64,000 nucleotides of DNA from Nocardioides sp. (GTDB taxonomy: Bacteria; Actinomycetota; Actinomycetes; Propionibacteriales; Nocardioidaceae), in assembly GCF_030149505.1 (NCBI RefSeq), contig NZ_JASBRN010000072.1, forward strand, positions 98,482-162,481, written 5' to 3'. Position 1 is the first letter of the stretch. The number at the start of each line of letters is the position of its first letter. The position numbers and the translations under genes were made by a program. Positions 52,401 through 60,481 of the stretch are shown here, one piece after another. The notes under the pieces were generated by a model. That model was not told where the DNA came from and did not search any database. It was given only the letters and a program-made list of their open reading frames with translations.

Positions 52401-53379
52401 CGACGTTGGTGGCCAGCACCACGCGCCGGCCGGTGTGCGGGGAGAAGACCCGGTGCTGCTCGGCGGCGGAGAGCCGCGAGTAGAGCGGCACCACCTCCAG
52501 GCCGCCGCCGGCACCGCGGAAGGACGGCGCGGCCTCCTCGAGCGCGTCCGCGGTGTCCCGGATCTCGCGCTCGCCGGGGAGGAAGACCAGCACGTCGCCG
52601 GGGCCCTCGGCCGCCAGCTCGCGCACCGCGTCGACGACGGCCTCGGTCTGGTCGCGCACCACGACCTCCCCGTCGTCGTCGTCCTCCGCCAGCTCCATCA
52701 GCGGGCGGTAGCGGACCTCGACCGGGTAGGTCCGACCGCTGACCTCGATGACCGGCGCCGGGTTGCCGTCGCGGTCGGCGAAGTGCTCGGCGAAGCGCTG
52801 CACGTCGATGGTCGCGGAGGTGATGACCAGCTTGAGGTCGGGCCGACGCGGCAGCAGCCGCTTGAGGTAGCCCAGGAGGAAGTCGATGTTCAGCGAGCGC
52901 TCGTGCGCCTCGTCGATGATGATCGTGTCGTAGCGCCACAGCATCCGGTCGCGCTGCAGCTCGGCCAGCAGGATGCCGTCGGTCATCAGCTTGACCCGGG
53001 TGTCGGCGCTGGTGCGGTCGGTGAAGCGCACCTGGTAGCCGACGACGCCCTTCTCGCCGAGCGGTTGCTTCAGCTCCTCGGCGATCCGCTCGGCGACCGA
53101 GCGCGCGGCGATCCGGCGTGGCTGCGTGTGCCCGATCAGTCCGCCGCGGGGGCGGCGCTTGCCGTCGCGGCCCTTGCGGTACGTCGTCGTGCCGCGCCCC
53201 AGCTCCAGGCAGATCTTCGGCAGCTGGGTCGTCTTCCCCGAGCCGGTCTCCCCCGCGACCACGACGACCTGGTGGTCGCGGATCGCCTCGGCGATGTCGT
53301 CGCGTCGCTGGCTGACCGGGAGGTCGGCGGGGTAGGTGATCTCGAGGGCTGCCTGCTCCGCCGTGCCTGCTGGGTCCAT
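49465..53379 (-). CDS. hrpA: ATP-dependent RNA helicase HrpA
   Basis: 1304 residues, normal for HrpA. DEAH-box helicase: Walker A GETGSGKTTQ (residues 43-52), DEAH box IIIDEAHERSLN (about 155), motif III SATID, motif VI QRAGRCGR. HA2 and OB-fold regions follow, and a long C-terminal DUF3418 region. It remodels RNA, for example ribosomes stalled on mRNA. At residues about 587-596 the coding sequence contains an in-frame palindromic DNA repeat (GVSTGSTTE), in the HA2/linker area. Divergent from the KstD-like gene. Confidence 0.95.
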   Translation of the reverse strand: MDPAGTAEQAALEITYPADLPVSQRRDDIAEAIRDHQVVVVAGETGSGKTTQLPKICLELGRGTTTYRKGRDGKRRPRGGLIGHTQPRRIAARSVAERIAEELKQPLGEKGVVGYQVRFTDRTSADTRVKLMTDGILLAELQRDRMLWRYDTIIIDEAHERSLNIDFLLGYLKRLLPRRPDLKLVITSATIDVQRFAEHFADRDGNPAPVIEVSGRTYPVEVRYRPLMELAEDDDDGEVVVRDQTEAVVDAVRELAAEGPGDVLVFLPGEREIRDTADALEEAAPSFRGAGGGLEVVPLYSRLSAAEQHRVFSPHTGRRVVLATNVAETSLTVPGIRYVVDSGVARISRYSLRTKVQRLPVEPVSQASANQRAGRCGRLGPGIAIRLYSEEDFLGRPEFTDPEILRTNLASVILQMRSLGLGDLARFPFVEPPDRRNVSSGLQLLEELGALRPEGDGKDSLTETGRRLARLPIDPRLGRMILEAERLGCVREVVVIVAALSLQDPRERPAEQRPQADQQHARFRAEGSDFLTWLNLWRYVKAQQKELSSSAFRRMCKREFLNYLRIREWQDFESQLRQVCKEMGIDLGVSTGSTTEGAAYDADGIHQALLSGLLSHIGALEEKEKPAPGAKGKRPGPREYLGARNARFAIFPGSGLKGKQPAFVMAGELVETSRLWARQVAAIQPEWAERLAGDLVKRQYSEPHWSTRRAAVMARERVTLYGVPLVADRLVNYGKVDRALARELFIRHALVQGEWAALESGRQKFYEHNKRLLDEAAELEHRSRRRDIVVSEDILFDFYDARVGADVVSGAHFEQWWKRERQKRPGLLDFDLAMLTHDTAEEVTEADFPQVWQDEGLTFNLAYHFEPGAEDDGLTIEVPVATLNRVAADDFSWNVPGLREELVTSLIRSLPKNLRVSLVPAPDRAREFLRSVPVGEEPLLDALERWCRSTTGVVVPREAWDWSKVPEHLRPTYRVVDEQGREQARGKDLEALKAPLRGQFQQAMDEVATDSGLARTGETTWVFGDLPGSITQTRAGHEVTAYPGLVDEGESVGLEVVGSAEERDARHRLGVVRLVLLGLDAGGDQTVKRVVDGLSNTEKLGLAGSPYPSVAELLEDCRAAVVVEAVDARPAVRSQAAYDALLATVRADLEPRVRAVLADVVRVLSAWRAVEKDLSGRADMAMLPALTDMRAQLGRLVTRGFIGEAGPTRLRRFTVYLAALAQRREKLLEGGGSIGRDRQLMDRIGDLQDSWLHAVAALPEGRPLPERLREARWLLEEYRISLWAQQLGTAQSVSDQRIRKVLAG
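51595..51618. repeat. Palindromic repeat inside hrpA
   Basis: GGTGGTCGAGCCTGTCGAGACCCC, read on the plus strand as GGTGGTCGAGC then CTGTCGAGACC, forms GTCGAG/CTCGAC-type dyads. It is in frame in hrpA and encodes GVSTGSTTE on the minus strand, a stretch that breaks the otherwise normal HrpA sequence between IDLG and DADGIHQAL. It belongs to the same repeat class as the copies at 8075 and 9261. Confidence 0.75.
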
Positions 53380-53441
53380 GACCGACCCATCCTCTCAAGG
53401 CCACCACCACCCGGACGAACCGATTCCCCCCGCCCCCTTGA

Positions 53442-53455
53442 TAGAACACGTTCCA
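53442..53455. promoter_or_regulatory. KstR-type operator
   Basis: TAGAACACGTTCCA matches the mycobacterial KstR consensus TnnAACnnGTTnnA at every fixed position. It lies 18 bases before the GTG of the KstD-like gene and 63 bases before the hrpA start. KstR is a TetR-type repressor of cholesterol catabolism. The match therefore ties the gene to the steroid regulon; no kstR gene is in the window. Confidence 0.75.
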
Positions 53456-53473
53456 CCCGCGAGAGTCCGGGGC

Positions 53474-55018
53474 GTGAGCGAGCAGATCGAGCCGTACGAC
53501 GTCGTGGTGGTCGGGTCCGGAGGGGGCGCCATGACCGGCGCCCTGCTGGCCCAGCGGGCCGGGCTGCGGACGGTCGTGCTGGAGAAGACCCACCTCGTCG
53601 GGGGCACCTCGGCCTACTCCGGCGGCGCCTGCTGGCTGCCCGGGTCCACCGTGCAGCAGAAGGCCGGGATCGCCGACTCGACCGAGGGTGCGCGCGAGTA
53701 TCTCGCGGGGGTGCTCGCCCCGGTCGACGGCTGGGCCCCCGACCAGGACAAGATCGAGACCTTCCTGGCCCAGGCCCCCGTGGTGGTGGCCGAGCTGGAG
53801 GCGGCCGGCATCGACTTCGAGTGGCTGCCCTTCCCGGAGTACTACGACGCCCCTGGCCGCTTCCCGATGGGCCGCTCGATCCAGCCCACGGCGGTCAAGC
53901 GGGCCGACCTGGCGCCCGAGGTCGCGGCGCTGGTGCGGCCGCCGGTCGAGCGCGACCGCGTCGGCGGCCCGGGACGCAGCACGCTCAGCGGGGGCCAGGC
54001 GCTCATCGCGCGGCTGCTGGCGGCGTACGTCGAGGCGGGCGGGACGGTGCTGACCGGCTACTGCGTGCGCGACCTGATGACCGAGACCGACGCGACCCTC
54101 GGCGACCACGTCGTGGGAGTGTGGGCGACGACCGACGCGGGCCCGGTGGAGGTGCGGGCCCGGCGCGGGGTGCTGCTGGCCAGCGGCGGCTTCGAGGGCA
54201 GTGCCTCGCGGCGGCAGTCGCACGGCACGCCCGGTCGCGCGGAGTGGACGATGGCGCCCCGCGGCACCAACACCGGCGAGCCGATCGGTGCGGCGATCAA
54301 CGCCGGAGCGGCGGTCGACTGGACCGGGCTCGGGTGGTTCTGCCCGGGCCTGGAGCACCCGGACGGCGCCGGCTCGTTCACCCTCGGCGTGCGCAGCGGC
54401 GTGATGGTCGACGCGCACGGGCAGCGCTACGCCAACGAGTCGCTGCCCTACGACCGGTTCGGCCGGGAGATGGCCAAGGACCCTGCGCGGGTGCCGTCGT
54501 GGTTCGTCTTCGACTCCCGCGAGGGCGGACGGCTGCCCGCGATCGCGATGCCCGAGGGCGACCCGGCAGACCACCTCGCCGCCGGGACCTGGGTGCAGGC
54601 CGACTCGGTCGCGGAGCTGGCCCAGCGCATCGGCGTACCTGCCGAGGCACTGACCGCGACCGTCGAGCGCTACAACGGCTTCTGCGCCACCGGCGTGGAC
54701 GAGGACTTCGGCCGCGGCGCCGACGAGTACGACACCTTCTTCACCTACGGCGAGGGCCCCAACAAGGCCCTCACCCCGGTCGACACCGGGCCCTTCTACG
54801 CGGCCCGCTTCGTGCTGTCCGACCTCGGCACCAAGGGCGGCGTCGTCACCGACGCCCACGGCCGCGCCCTGCGGCCCGACGGCAGCGCGCTGCCCGGCCT
54901 GTACGCCGTCGGCAACACCGCCGCGCCCATGACCGGCCCCTACTACCCCGGCCCGGGCGCTCCCCTCGGCACGGCGATGGTCTTCGCGTCGCTGGCCGTG
55001 CGGGACCTGGTCGACTGA
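53474..55018 (+). CDS. FAD-dependent 3-ketosteroid delta1-dehydrogenase-like protein (KstD family)
   Basis: 514 residues from GTG at 53474. FAD-binding GSGGGAMTGALLA (residues 15-27), then VVLEKTHLVGGTSAYSGG, and the C-terminal YYPGPGAPLGTAMVFASLA, which corresponds to the conserved Tyr-x-x-x-Gly region of KstD catalysis. It probably dehydrogenates ring A of a 3-ketosteroid; a related flavin enzyme with another steroid or terpenoid is possible. A KstR box sits in its promoter. GTG chosen because the preceding sequence contains the operator. Confidence 0.85.
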   Translation: MSEQIEPYDVVVVGSGGGAMTGALLAQRAGLRTVVLEKTHLVGGTSAYSGGACWLPGSTVQQKAGIADSTEGAREYLAGVLAPVDGWAPDQDKIETFLAQAPVVVAELEAAGIDFEWLPFPEYYDAPGRFPMGRSIQPTAVKRADLAPEVAALVRPPVERDRVGGPGRSTLSGGQALIARLLAAYVEAGGTVLTGYCVRDLMTETDATLGDHVVGVWATTDAGPVEVRARRGVLLASGGFEGSASRRQSHGTPGRAEWTMAPRGTNTGEPIGAAINAGAAVDWTGLGWFCPGLEHPDGAGSFTLGVRSGVMVDAHGQRYANESLPYDRFGREMAKDPARVPSWFVFDSREGGRLPAIAMPEGDPADHLAAGTWVQADSVAELAQRIGVPAEALTATVERYNGFCATGVDEDFGRGADEYDTFFTYGEGPNKALTPVDTGPFYAARFVLSDLGTKGGVVTDAHGRALRPDGSALPGLYAVGNTAAPMTGPYYPGPGAPLGTAMVFASLAVRDLVD

Positions 55019-55218
55019 GGCCGGGCCCGGGCACCCGGTCCGGAGGTCTTCCGGCGAACCGCCCGATCTCCCGGACAGGTGTCCGGCCCGTCGATTCGGA
55101 CGCCGCAGGATCCGGGTGCGAACCTTGGTTTTCCGCTCCGACTCTGTTCTCGTGGGGTCAGAGCACGTCCGAGGAGGCCGACCCGTCCGGGCGGCGCCGA
55201 CGAGCCGAGGAGGCGAGC

Positions 55219-56466
55219 ATGACCACCACCGCAGAGACCCCCGCCGCGACCCCGCAGGAGACGGCGCGGTCCACCGAGCTGTTCCAGCGCGCCGAGGCCC
55301 GCACTGCCCGCAACTACAAGCCGCTCCCGGTCGTCATCGAGCACGCCGAGGGCGCGTGGATGACCGACGTCGACGGCACCCGTTTCCTCGACCTCCTGGC
55401 CGGCTACTCCGCCCTCAACTTCGGCCACGGCCACCCGGGCCTGCTGCGCGTCGCGCACGAGCAGCTGGACAAGCTGACCCTGACCAGTCGCGCCTTCGTG
55501 CACGACCAGTTCGCCGACTTCTGCGCCGAGCTGGGCGACCTGTGCGGCAAGGAGCTGGTGCTGCCGATGAACACCGGCGCCGAGGCGGTCGAGACCGCGA
55601 TCAAGGTCATGCGCAAGTGGGGCTACGAGGTCAAGGGCGTGGCCCCCGGCGAGGCCGAGATCATCGTCGCCTCCGGCAACTTCCACGGTCGCACCACCAC
55701 GATCGTGGGCTTCTCCGACGACCCCGACGCCCGCAACAGCTTCGGCCCGTTCGCGCCCGGGTTCGTCATGGTCCCCTACGGCGACCTGGCGGCCGTCGAG
55801 GCCGCGATCGGCCCGAACACCGTCGGCGTGCTCATGGAGCCGATCCAGGGCGAGGGCGGCGTGGTCATCCCGCCGGACGGCTTCTGGAAGGGCCTGCGCG
55901 AGCTGACCCGCCGCGAGAACGTGCTCATGGCGGCCGACGAGATCCAGGCCGGCCTGGGTCGCACGGGCAAGACCTTCGCCAGCGACCACGAGGGCGTCGT
56001 CCCGGACCTCTACGTCCTGGGCAAGGCGCTGGGCGCGGGCATCGTCCCCGTCTCGGCCGTCGTCGCCGACCGCGACGTCCTCGGCGTCCTGCGCCCGGGT
56101 CAGCACGGCTCGACCTTCGGCGGCAACCCGCTGGCCTGTGCGGTCGGCCTCGAGGTGGTGCGGATGCTCGCCACCGGTGAGCACCAGGTCCGCGCCGCCG
56201 AGCTCGGCGAGCTGATGCGCGAGCGGCTCGAGGCGCTGGTGGGCCACGGGGTGCTCGCGGTGCGCGTGCGCGGCCTGTGGGCCGGCGTCGACATCGACCC
56301 CGCCGTCGGCACGGGTCGCGAGGTCTGCGAGCGGCTCATGGCCCGCGGCGTCCTGGCCAAGGACACCCACGGCTCCACGATCCGGCTCGCCCCGCCGCTG
56401 GTCATCAGCGCCGAGGACCTCGCCTGGGGCCTGGACCAGCTGGCCGAGGTCGTGCGCGGCGACTGA
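55219..56466 (+). CDS. rocD: Ornithine aminotransferase-like class III PLP enzyme
   Basis: 415 residues; ATG at 55219 with GAGGAGG upstream. Class III aminotransferase motifs: NFGHGHPGLL, MNTGAEAVETAIKVMRKWGY (phosphate and PLP region), GNFHGRTTTIVGFS, EPIQGEGGVVIPP, ADEIQAGLGRTGK (Asp binding PLP N1) and the Lys in VLGKALGAG. It fits RocD, which converts ornithine and 2-oxoacid to glutamate semialdehyde. A terminator-like hairpin follows. The 200 bases before it contain no second gene. Confidence 0.94.
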   Translation: MTTTAETPAATPQETARSTELFQRAEARTARNYKPLPVVIEHAEGAWMTDVDGTRFLDLLAGYSALNFGHGHPGLLRVAHEQLDKLTLTSRAFVHDQFADFCAELGDLCGKELVLPMNTGAEAVETAIKVMRKWGYEVKGVAPGEAEIIVASGNFHGRTTTIVGFSDDPDARNSFGPFAPGFVMVPYGDLAAVEAAIGPNTVGVLMEPIQGEGGVVIPPDGFWKGLRELTRRENVLMAADEIQAGLGRTGKTFASDHEGVVPDLYVLGKALGAGIVPVSAVVADRDVLGVLRPGQHGSTFGGNPLACAVGLEVVRMLATGEHQVRAAELGELMRERLEALVGHGVLAVRVRGLWAGVDIDPAVGTGREVCERLMARGVLAKDTHGSTIRLAPPLVISAEDLAWGLDQLAEVVRGD

Positions 56467-56496
56467 CCCACGGCCGCACCACCCGGCACCCACGAG

Positions 56497-56527
56497 GGGG
56501 CATCGTCCGACCACCGGACGGCGCCCC
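56497..56527 (+). terminator. Intrinsic terminator after rocD
   Basis: Hairpin with CGTCCG (56504-56509) against CGGACG (56515-56520) and outer GGGGC against GCCCC, followed by ttcgtcgt. It is 31 bases after the rocD stop. The internal base pairs are broken by one mismatch. Confidence 0.65.
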
Positions 56528-56705
56528 TTCGTCGTACGCCGTCAGCGACCGTTCCCGGCCAGCGGCCGCCACCGCCTTGGCCGGCTCCCGGGACCGACCT
56601 AATCTCGGGTCTTGGGGAGCTTGGCAACTACTCGGTCCCCCGGGACGGGTCCGCTGCGCCGGGGTCCTGAGACTCCCCCGGCCGCCGGCGGCCCGTCCCA
56701 CCCGC

Positions 56706-57317
56706 TCATTCCCGCGGCGGCAGCACCCCGACCAGCGCCGGCAACGACATCACCAGCACGTCGAGGACCTCCTCGCGGGTGACGCCCGCCGGATCGGCCT
56801 TCCAGCCGAGCACGACCTCCTCGGCGAAGGCCGCCCACGCCTTGACCAGCAGCCGGGTCTGCGGGGTCTCGCGGATGATCTGGCCCTGCGCGTCCTCCCG
56901 GAAGATGCGGTCGGTCAGCGCGGCGCGCGCCTGGTCGTAGATCTCCCGGAGCGTGTCGTTGCCGCCCTGGGCGGCCTTGACCAGCGACAGGTAGCCCGCG
57001 TGGTTGGTGTCGACGTAGTCGAGGTAGGCGGTCATCGAGACCAGCAGCCGGTGCAGCGGCTCCCCCTCGACCGGCGGCGCGGTCTGGGCGACCAGGTCGT
57101 CGGCGGCGCGGCGCACGACCGCCTCGTGGAAGGCCTGCTTCGAGCCGAAGTAGTGGTAGAGCAGCCCGCGCGAGATGCCGGCCTCCTCGGCCAGCAGGTC
57201 GATGCTCAGCTCGTCCAGCGACCGGCTGGAGAGCAGCCGGACCCCGAGGTCGAGCAGCTGGGAGCGGCGCTCCTCGGGGCTGAGCCGGGTGCGGGTGCTC
57301 GGTGTGCGGGTGGTCAC
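56706..57317 (-). CDS. TetR-family transcriptional regulator
   Basis: 203 residues from GTG at 57317. N-terminal TetR helix-turn-helix: RSQLLDLGVRLLSSRSLDELSIDLLAEEAGISRGLLYHYFGSKQAFHEAVVRR, with the recognition helix SRGLLYHYFG. The C-terminal region is a helical effector pocket. It is divergent from the Baeyer-Villiger monooxygenase gene with a palindrome between, so local repression of that gene is the best prediction. Ligand unknown. Confidence 0.92.
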   Translation of the reverse strand: MTTRTPSTRTRLSPEERRSQLLDLGVRLLSSRSLDELSIDLLAEEAGISRGLLYHYFGSKQAFHEAVVRRAADDLVAQTAPPVEGEPLHRLLVSMTAYLDYVDTNHAGYLSLVKAAQGGNDTLREIYDQARAALTDRIFREDAQGQIIRETPQTRLLVKAWAAFAEEVVLGWKADPAGVTREEVLDVLVMSLPALVGVLPPRE

Positions 57318-57328
57318 GTCGGGCAGTC

Positions 57329-57347
57329 TATTGACACTTTTTCAATA
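57329..57347. promoter_or_regulatory. Palindromic operator between tetR and BVMO genes
   Basis: TATTGACACTTTTTCAATA has arms TATTGA (57329-57334) and TCAATA (57342-57347) with a seven-base spacer, an exact 19-base dyad in the 49-base gap between the starts. TTGACA within it could be a -35 element. It is markedly AT-rich for this genome. TetR-type repressors bind such dyads. Confidence 0.75.
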
Positions 57348-57366
57348 ACGCCACTACCGTCGAAGC

Positions 57367-58899
57367 ATGAGCACTCCTGCCACCCACCGTGTGGTCGACC
57401 ACCTCGTGATCGGCTCCGGCTTCGCCGGCCTGGCCGCCGCCATCAAGCTCGACGAGGACGGCGAGCGCGACCTGGTCGTCATCGAGAAGGGCTCCGACGT
57501 CGGCGGCACCTGGCGCGACAACACCTACCCCGGTGCCGCGTGCGACGTGCCGAGCCAGCTCTACTCCTTCTCCTTCGCCCCCAACCCCGACTGGTCGATG
57601 TCGTTCTCGCGACAGCCGGAGATCCACGCCTACCTCCAGCGCGTGGCCCGCGAGTCCGGGGTCCTGGACCGCTTCGTCTTCGACACCCGCGTCGTCGCCG
57701 CCGCCTGGGACGAGGAGTCCCAGCGCTGGCTGGTCGAGACCGAGGGCCCCACCGGCTCGACGACGTACGCCGCCCGCACGCTGCTCTCGGGCGCCGGCGG
57801 CCTCTCCGAGCCCAAGCTCCCCGAGATCGAGGGCATCGAGACGTTCCAGGGCGAGGTCTTCCACTCCGCGCAGTGGGACCACTCCGTCGACCTGACCGGC
57901 AAGCGGGTGGCCGTCATCGGCACCGGCGCCTCGGCCATCCAGATCGTCCCCGAGCTGCAGAAGATCGTGGGCCGCCTGGATCTCTACCAGCGCACCGCGC
58001 CCTACGTGCTCCCCCGCCACGACCGCACCTACTCCGCGCTCGAGAAGGCCGCGCTGCGGCACGTGCCCGGGCTGCAGAAGCTCTACCGCACGGCGATCTA
58101 CTGGGGCCGCGAGACCTACGTCCCCGCCTTCACCCTGCAGCCCAGGATCGCCGCCCCGGCGAAGGCGGCCGCCCTGGGCAACCTGCGCAAGGCCGTCAAG
58201 GACCCGGTGCTGCGCGAGAAGCTCACGCCGACCTTCGAGATCGGCTGCAAGCGCATCCTCATCTCCAACGGCTACTACCCCGCCGTCGCCTCCGACAACG
58301 TCGAGCTGGTCACCGACCGGATCGAGAAGATCACCGGCAGCGGGATCGTGACGGCCGACGGCACCGAGCGCGAGATCGACGCCCTGGTCGTGGCGACGGG
58401 CTTCCACACCACTGACATCCCGATCGCCCACCAGATCACCGGACGCACGGGCCGCACCCTGGCCGAGCGCTTCGCCGAGCACGGGATGGCGGGCTACAAG
58501 GGCACGACCATCCCGGAGTTCCCGAACCTGTTCATGATGGTCGGCCCCAACACCGGGCTGGGCCACTCCAGCATGGTCTTCATCATCGAGTCGCAGGTCG
58601 CCTACATCCGCGACGCGATCCGCACCATGCGGACCCACCGGCTCGCCACCGTCGAGCCCCGCGAGGACGTCACGTCGCAGTTCAACGCCGGCCTGCAGGA
58701 GCGGATGAAGCGCACCGTGTGGACCACCGGCGGCTGCGCGTCGTGGTACCTCGACTCCGAGGGCCGCAACACCACGCTGTGGCCGCGCGCCACCTTCACC
58801 TTCCGTCGGCTGCTGTCGCGCTTCGACCTCGCCGCCTACACCGTCACCGGGGAGACCTCCCCCGTGACCACCCCGTCCCGAGAGGCTGTCTCCGCATGA
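57367..58899 (+). CDS. Baeyer-Villiger flavin monooxygenase
   Basis: 510 residues. FAD-binding GSGFAGLAAAIKL (residues 17-29), the BVMO fingerprint FQGEVFHSAQWD at 160-171 (FxGxxxHxxxW), and NADPH-binding GTGASAIQI following it. Also the GGTWRDNTYPGAACDVPS region. It inserts oxygen next to a ketone, giving an ester or lactone. The stop overlaps the SDR start (ATGA). The pair with a TetR regulator recalls the mycobacterial mymA-type arrangement (BVMO and SDR), but the substrate cannot be told. Confidence 0.93.
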   Translation: MSTPATHRVVDHLVIGSGFAGLAAAIKLDEDGERDLVVIEKGSDVGGTWRDNTYPGAACDVPSQLYSFSFAPNPDWSMSFSRQPEIHAYLQRVARESGVLDRFVFDTRVVAAAWDEESQRWLVETEGPTGSTTYAARTLLSGAGGLSEPKLPEIEGIETFQGEVFHSAQWDHSVDLTGKRVAVIGTGASAIQIVPELQKIVGRLDLYQRTAPYVLPRHDRTYSALEKAALRHVPGLQKLYRTAIYWGRETYVPAFTLQPRIAAPAKAAALGNLRKAVKDPVLREKLTPTFEIGCKRILISNGYYPAVASDNVELVTDRIEKITGSGIVTADGTEREIDALVVATGFHTTDIPIAHQITGRTGRTLAERFAEHGMAGYKGTTIPEFPNLFMMVGPNTGLGHSSMVFIIESQVAYIRDAIRTMRTHRLATVEPREDVTSQFNAGLQERMKRTVWTTGGCASWYLDSEGRNTTLWPRATFTFRRLLSRFDLAAYTVTGETSPVTTPSREAVSA

Positions 58900-59738
58900 A
58901 GAACCTGTCCGACAAGGTCGTCGTCATCACCGGGGCCGGCTCCGGCATCGGTCGCGCCCTCGCGCTGAACCTCGCCCGCAAGGGCTCGCTGCTGGCCCTC
59001 TCCGACGTCGACGAGGCCGGCCTGGCCGAGACCGTCGACCTCGTCAAGGGCGCCGGCGCCCGCGAGGTCCGCTCCGACCGCCTCGACGTGGCCGACCGCG
59101 CCGCCTTCGAGGCCTACGCCGACGCCGTGGCCGAGCAGTTCGGCCGGGTCAACGTCGTGGTCAACAACGCCGGCGTCGCCCTGTCCGGCGACCTCGCGGA
59201 CCTCGCCTGGACGGACATCGACTGGATCCTCGGGATCAACCTGAACGGCGTCCTGCACGGCACCAAGGCGTTCCTGCCCCACCTCATCGCCTCCGGGGAC
59301 GGCCACGTCGTGAACCTGTCCTCGCTCTTCGGCCTGGTCTCGATGCCCGGCCAGTCGATCTACAACGCCACCAAGTACGCCGTGCGCGGCATGTCCGAGG
59401 CGCTGCGCGAGGAGATGCTCATCGCCGGGCACCCCGTCGGCGTGACCGTCGTGCACCCGGGCGGAATCAAGACCGCGATCGCCCGCAACGCCCGGGTCTC
59501 GGAGAAGGACGACAAGGCGGCCACCGCGAAGCTCTTCGACGAGAAGCTGGCCAAGATGACCCCCGAGCGGGCTGCCGAGATCATCGTCCGCGGCATCGAG
59601 AAGGACCAGGCCCGCGTCCTGGTCGGCATCGACGCGCACGCGCTGCACTGGTTCGCCAAGCTCTCGGGCTCGCGCTACCAGGACGTCGTCGCGAAGGTCT
59701 CCAAGAAGGTCCTGCCGGCGAAGACCCAGCTGGTCTGA
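58896..59738 (+). CDS. SDR-family oxidoreductase coupled to the BVMO
   Basis: 280 residues; ATG at 58896 overlaps the BVMO stop. SDR motifs TGAGSGIG (residues 13-20), NNAG, catalytic Ser (NLSSLFG) and YNATK (Tyr-x3-Lys). C-terminal region is longer than classical SDRs. It probably oxidises an alcohol to the ketone that the monooxygenase uses, or the reverse. Transcriptional and translational coupling indicates one pathway. Confidence 0.93.
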   Translation: MKNLSDKVVVITGAGSGIGRALALNLARKGSLLALSDVDEAGLAETVDLVKGAGAREVRSDRLDVADRAAFEAYADAVAEQFGRVNVVVNNAGVALSGDLADLAWTDIDWILGINLNGVLHGTKAFLPHLIASGDGHVVNLSSLFGLVSMPGQSIYNATKYAVRGMSEALREEMLIAGHPVGVTVVHPGGIKTAIARNARVSEKDDKAATAKLFDEKLAKMTPERAAEIIVRGIEKDQARVLVGIDAHALHWFAKLSGSRYQDVVAKVSKKVLPAKTQLV

Positions 59739-59770
59739 GCAGCGCCCCCCACCGCGTAGGGTCCCCGGGC

Positions 59771-60316
59771 ATGGAGCTCGGGGACCCTCTGCACGTCCGG
59801 ATGTCGAAGTGGGGCGAGCGGCCCCACTGGCAGTACGCCGGCCTCTGGCTCGGCTCCGACGAGCTCGGCGACTGGGTGGGCGCGACCGCCGGCACCCACC
59901 ACCACCGCCCCGGCATGGAGTTCCACTCCGACGTCGACACCGTCACGCTCTTCCCCCGCGAGCGCTGGTGGGCCGCGACCTTCCACGCCCCCGGCATCTG
60001 GTGCTCGACGTACGTCGACATGACCACGCCCCCGGTCCTCGAGCCGGGCCCCGACGGGGTGGAGGTGCGCTGCGTCGACCTCGACCTCGACGTCATCCAG
60101 CGAGCCGACGGCACCTGGTACGTCGACGACGAGGACGAGTTCGCCGAGCACCAGGCCGCCTACGGCTACCCGCCCGAGGTCGTCGCCGCCGCAGAGGCCT
60201 CCCGCGACGAGGTGTGGACCGCGGCGCACGCCGGCACGGGGGCCTTCGACGGCCGCGGGCAGGCGTGGCTGGACCGGCTGGACCAGTGGTCCACCCGGAC
60301 CCGACTTTTAACTTGA
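59771..60316 (+). CDS. DUF402 family protein
   Basis: 181 residues. The DUF402 pattern is seen in RERWWAATFHAPGIWCSTYVDMTTPP, VRCVDLDLDVIQRADGTWYVDDEDEF and a Tyr/Asp-rich metal-binding surface. Members include nucleoside-phosphate hydrolases (for example FomD and Ntdp) that use divalent metals. It likely hydrolyses a nucleotide or CMP-linked substrate; which one is unknown. It is 32 bases after the SDR gene and may be co-transcribed. Confidence 0.85.
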   Translation: MELGDPLHVRMSKWGERPHWQYAGLWLGSDELGDWVGATAGTHHHRPGMEFHSDVDTVTLFPRERWWAATFHAPGIWCSTYVDMTTPPVLEPGPDGVEVRCVDLDLDVIQRADGTWYVDDEDEFAEHQAAYGYPPEVVAAAEASRDEVWTAAHAGTGAFDGRGQAWLDRLDQWSTRTRLLT

Positions 60317-60343
60317 GTGAACCGGTCCACTTAGGCATCATGG

Positions 60344-60455
60344 GGGACGTCCGGGCCAGCCCGGGCCGAGGGGGAGTACCCACCACCGACGTCCCGTCAC
60401 TACGAGCCGACCGGCTCCGGGGCCCGGGGACCGCGAGGTCCGGGGAGACCTTCGT
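60344..60455 (+). ncRNA. yybP-ykoY manganese riboswitch upstream of terC
   Basis: The aptamer's conserved loops are present: GGGGAGTA at 60371-60378 and GGAGACCTT near 60444-60452, with variable GC-rich stems between. TerC-family genes are classic targets of this Mn2+ riboswitch. An 8-base stem GGGACGTC/GACGTCCC (60344-60351 and 60388-60395) adds further structure. After it comes a perfect hairpin CGTTTCA/TGAAACG (60453-60472), then the site GAGG next to gtcccc that can pair with GGGGACC at 60426-60432. This suggests control of translation by masking the ribosome site. Confidence 0.85.
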
Positions 60456-60481
60456 TTCACCGAGATGAAACGAGGTCCCCG

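Noticed and set aside
49060..56466. Plus-strand frame of over 2400 codons across hrpA that runs into rocD
   Set aside because: Only the last 415 codons are real (rocD). The rest is antisense to hrpA or out of frame with the KstD-like gene.
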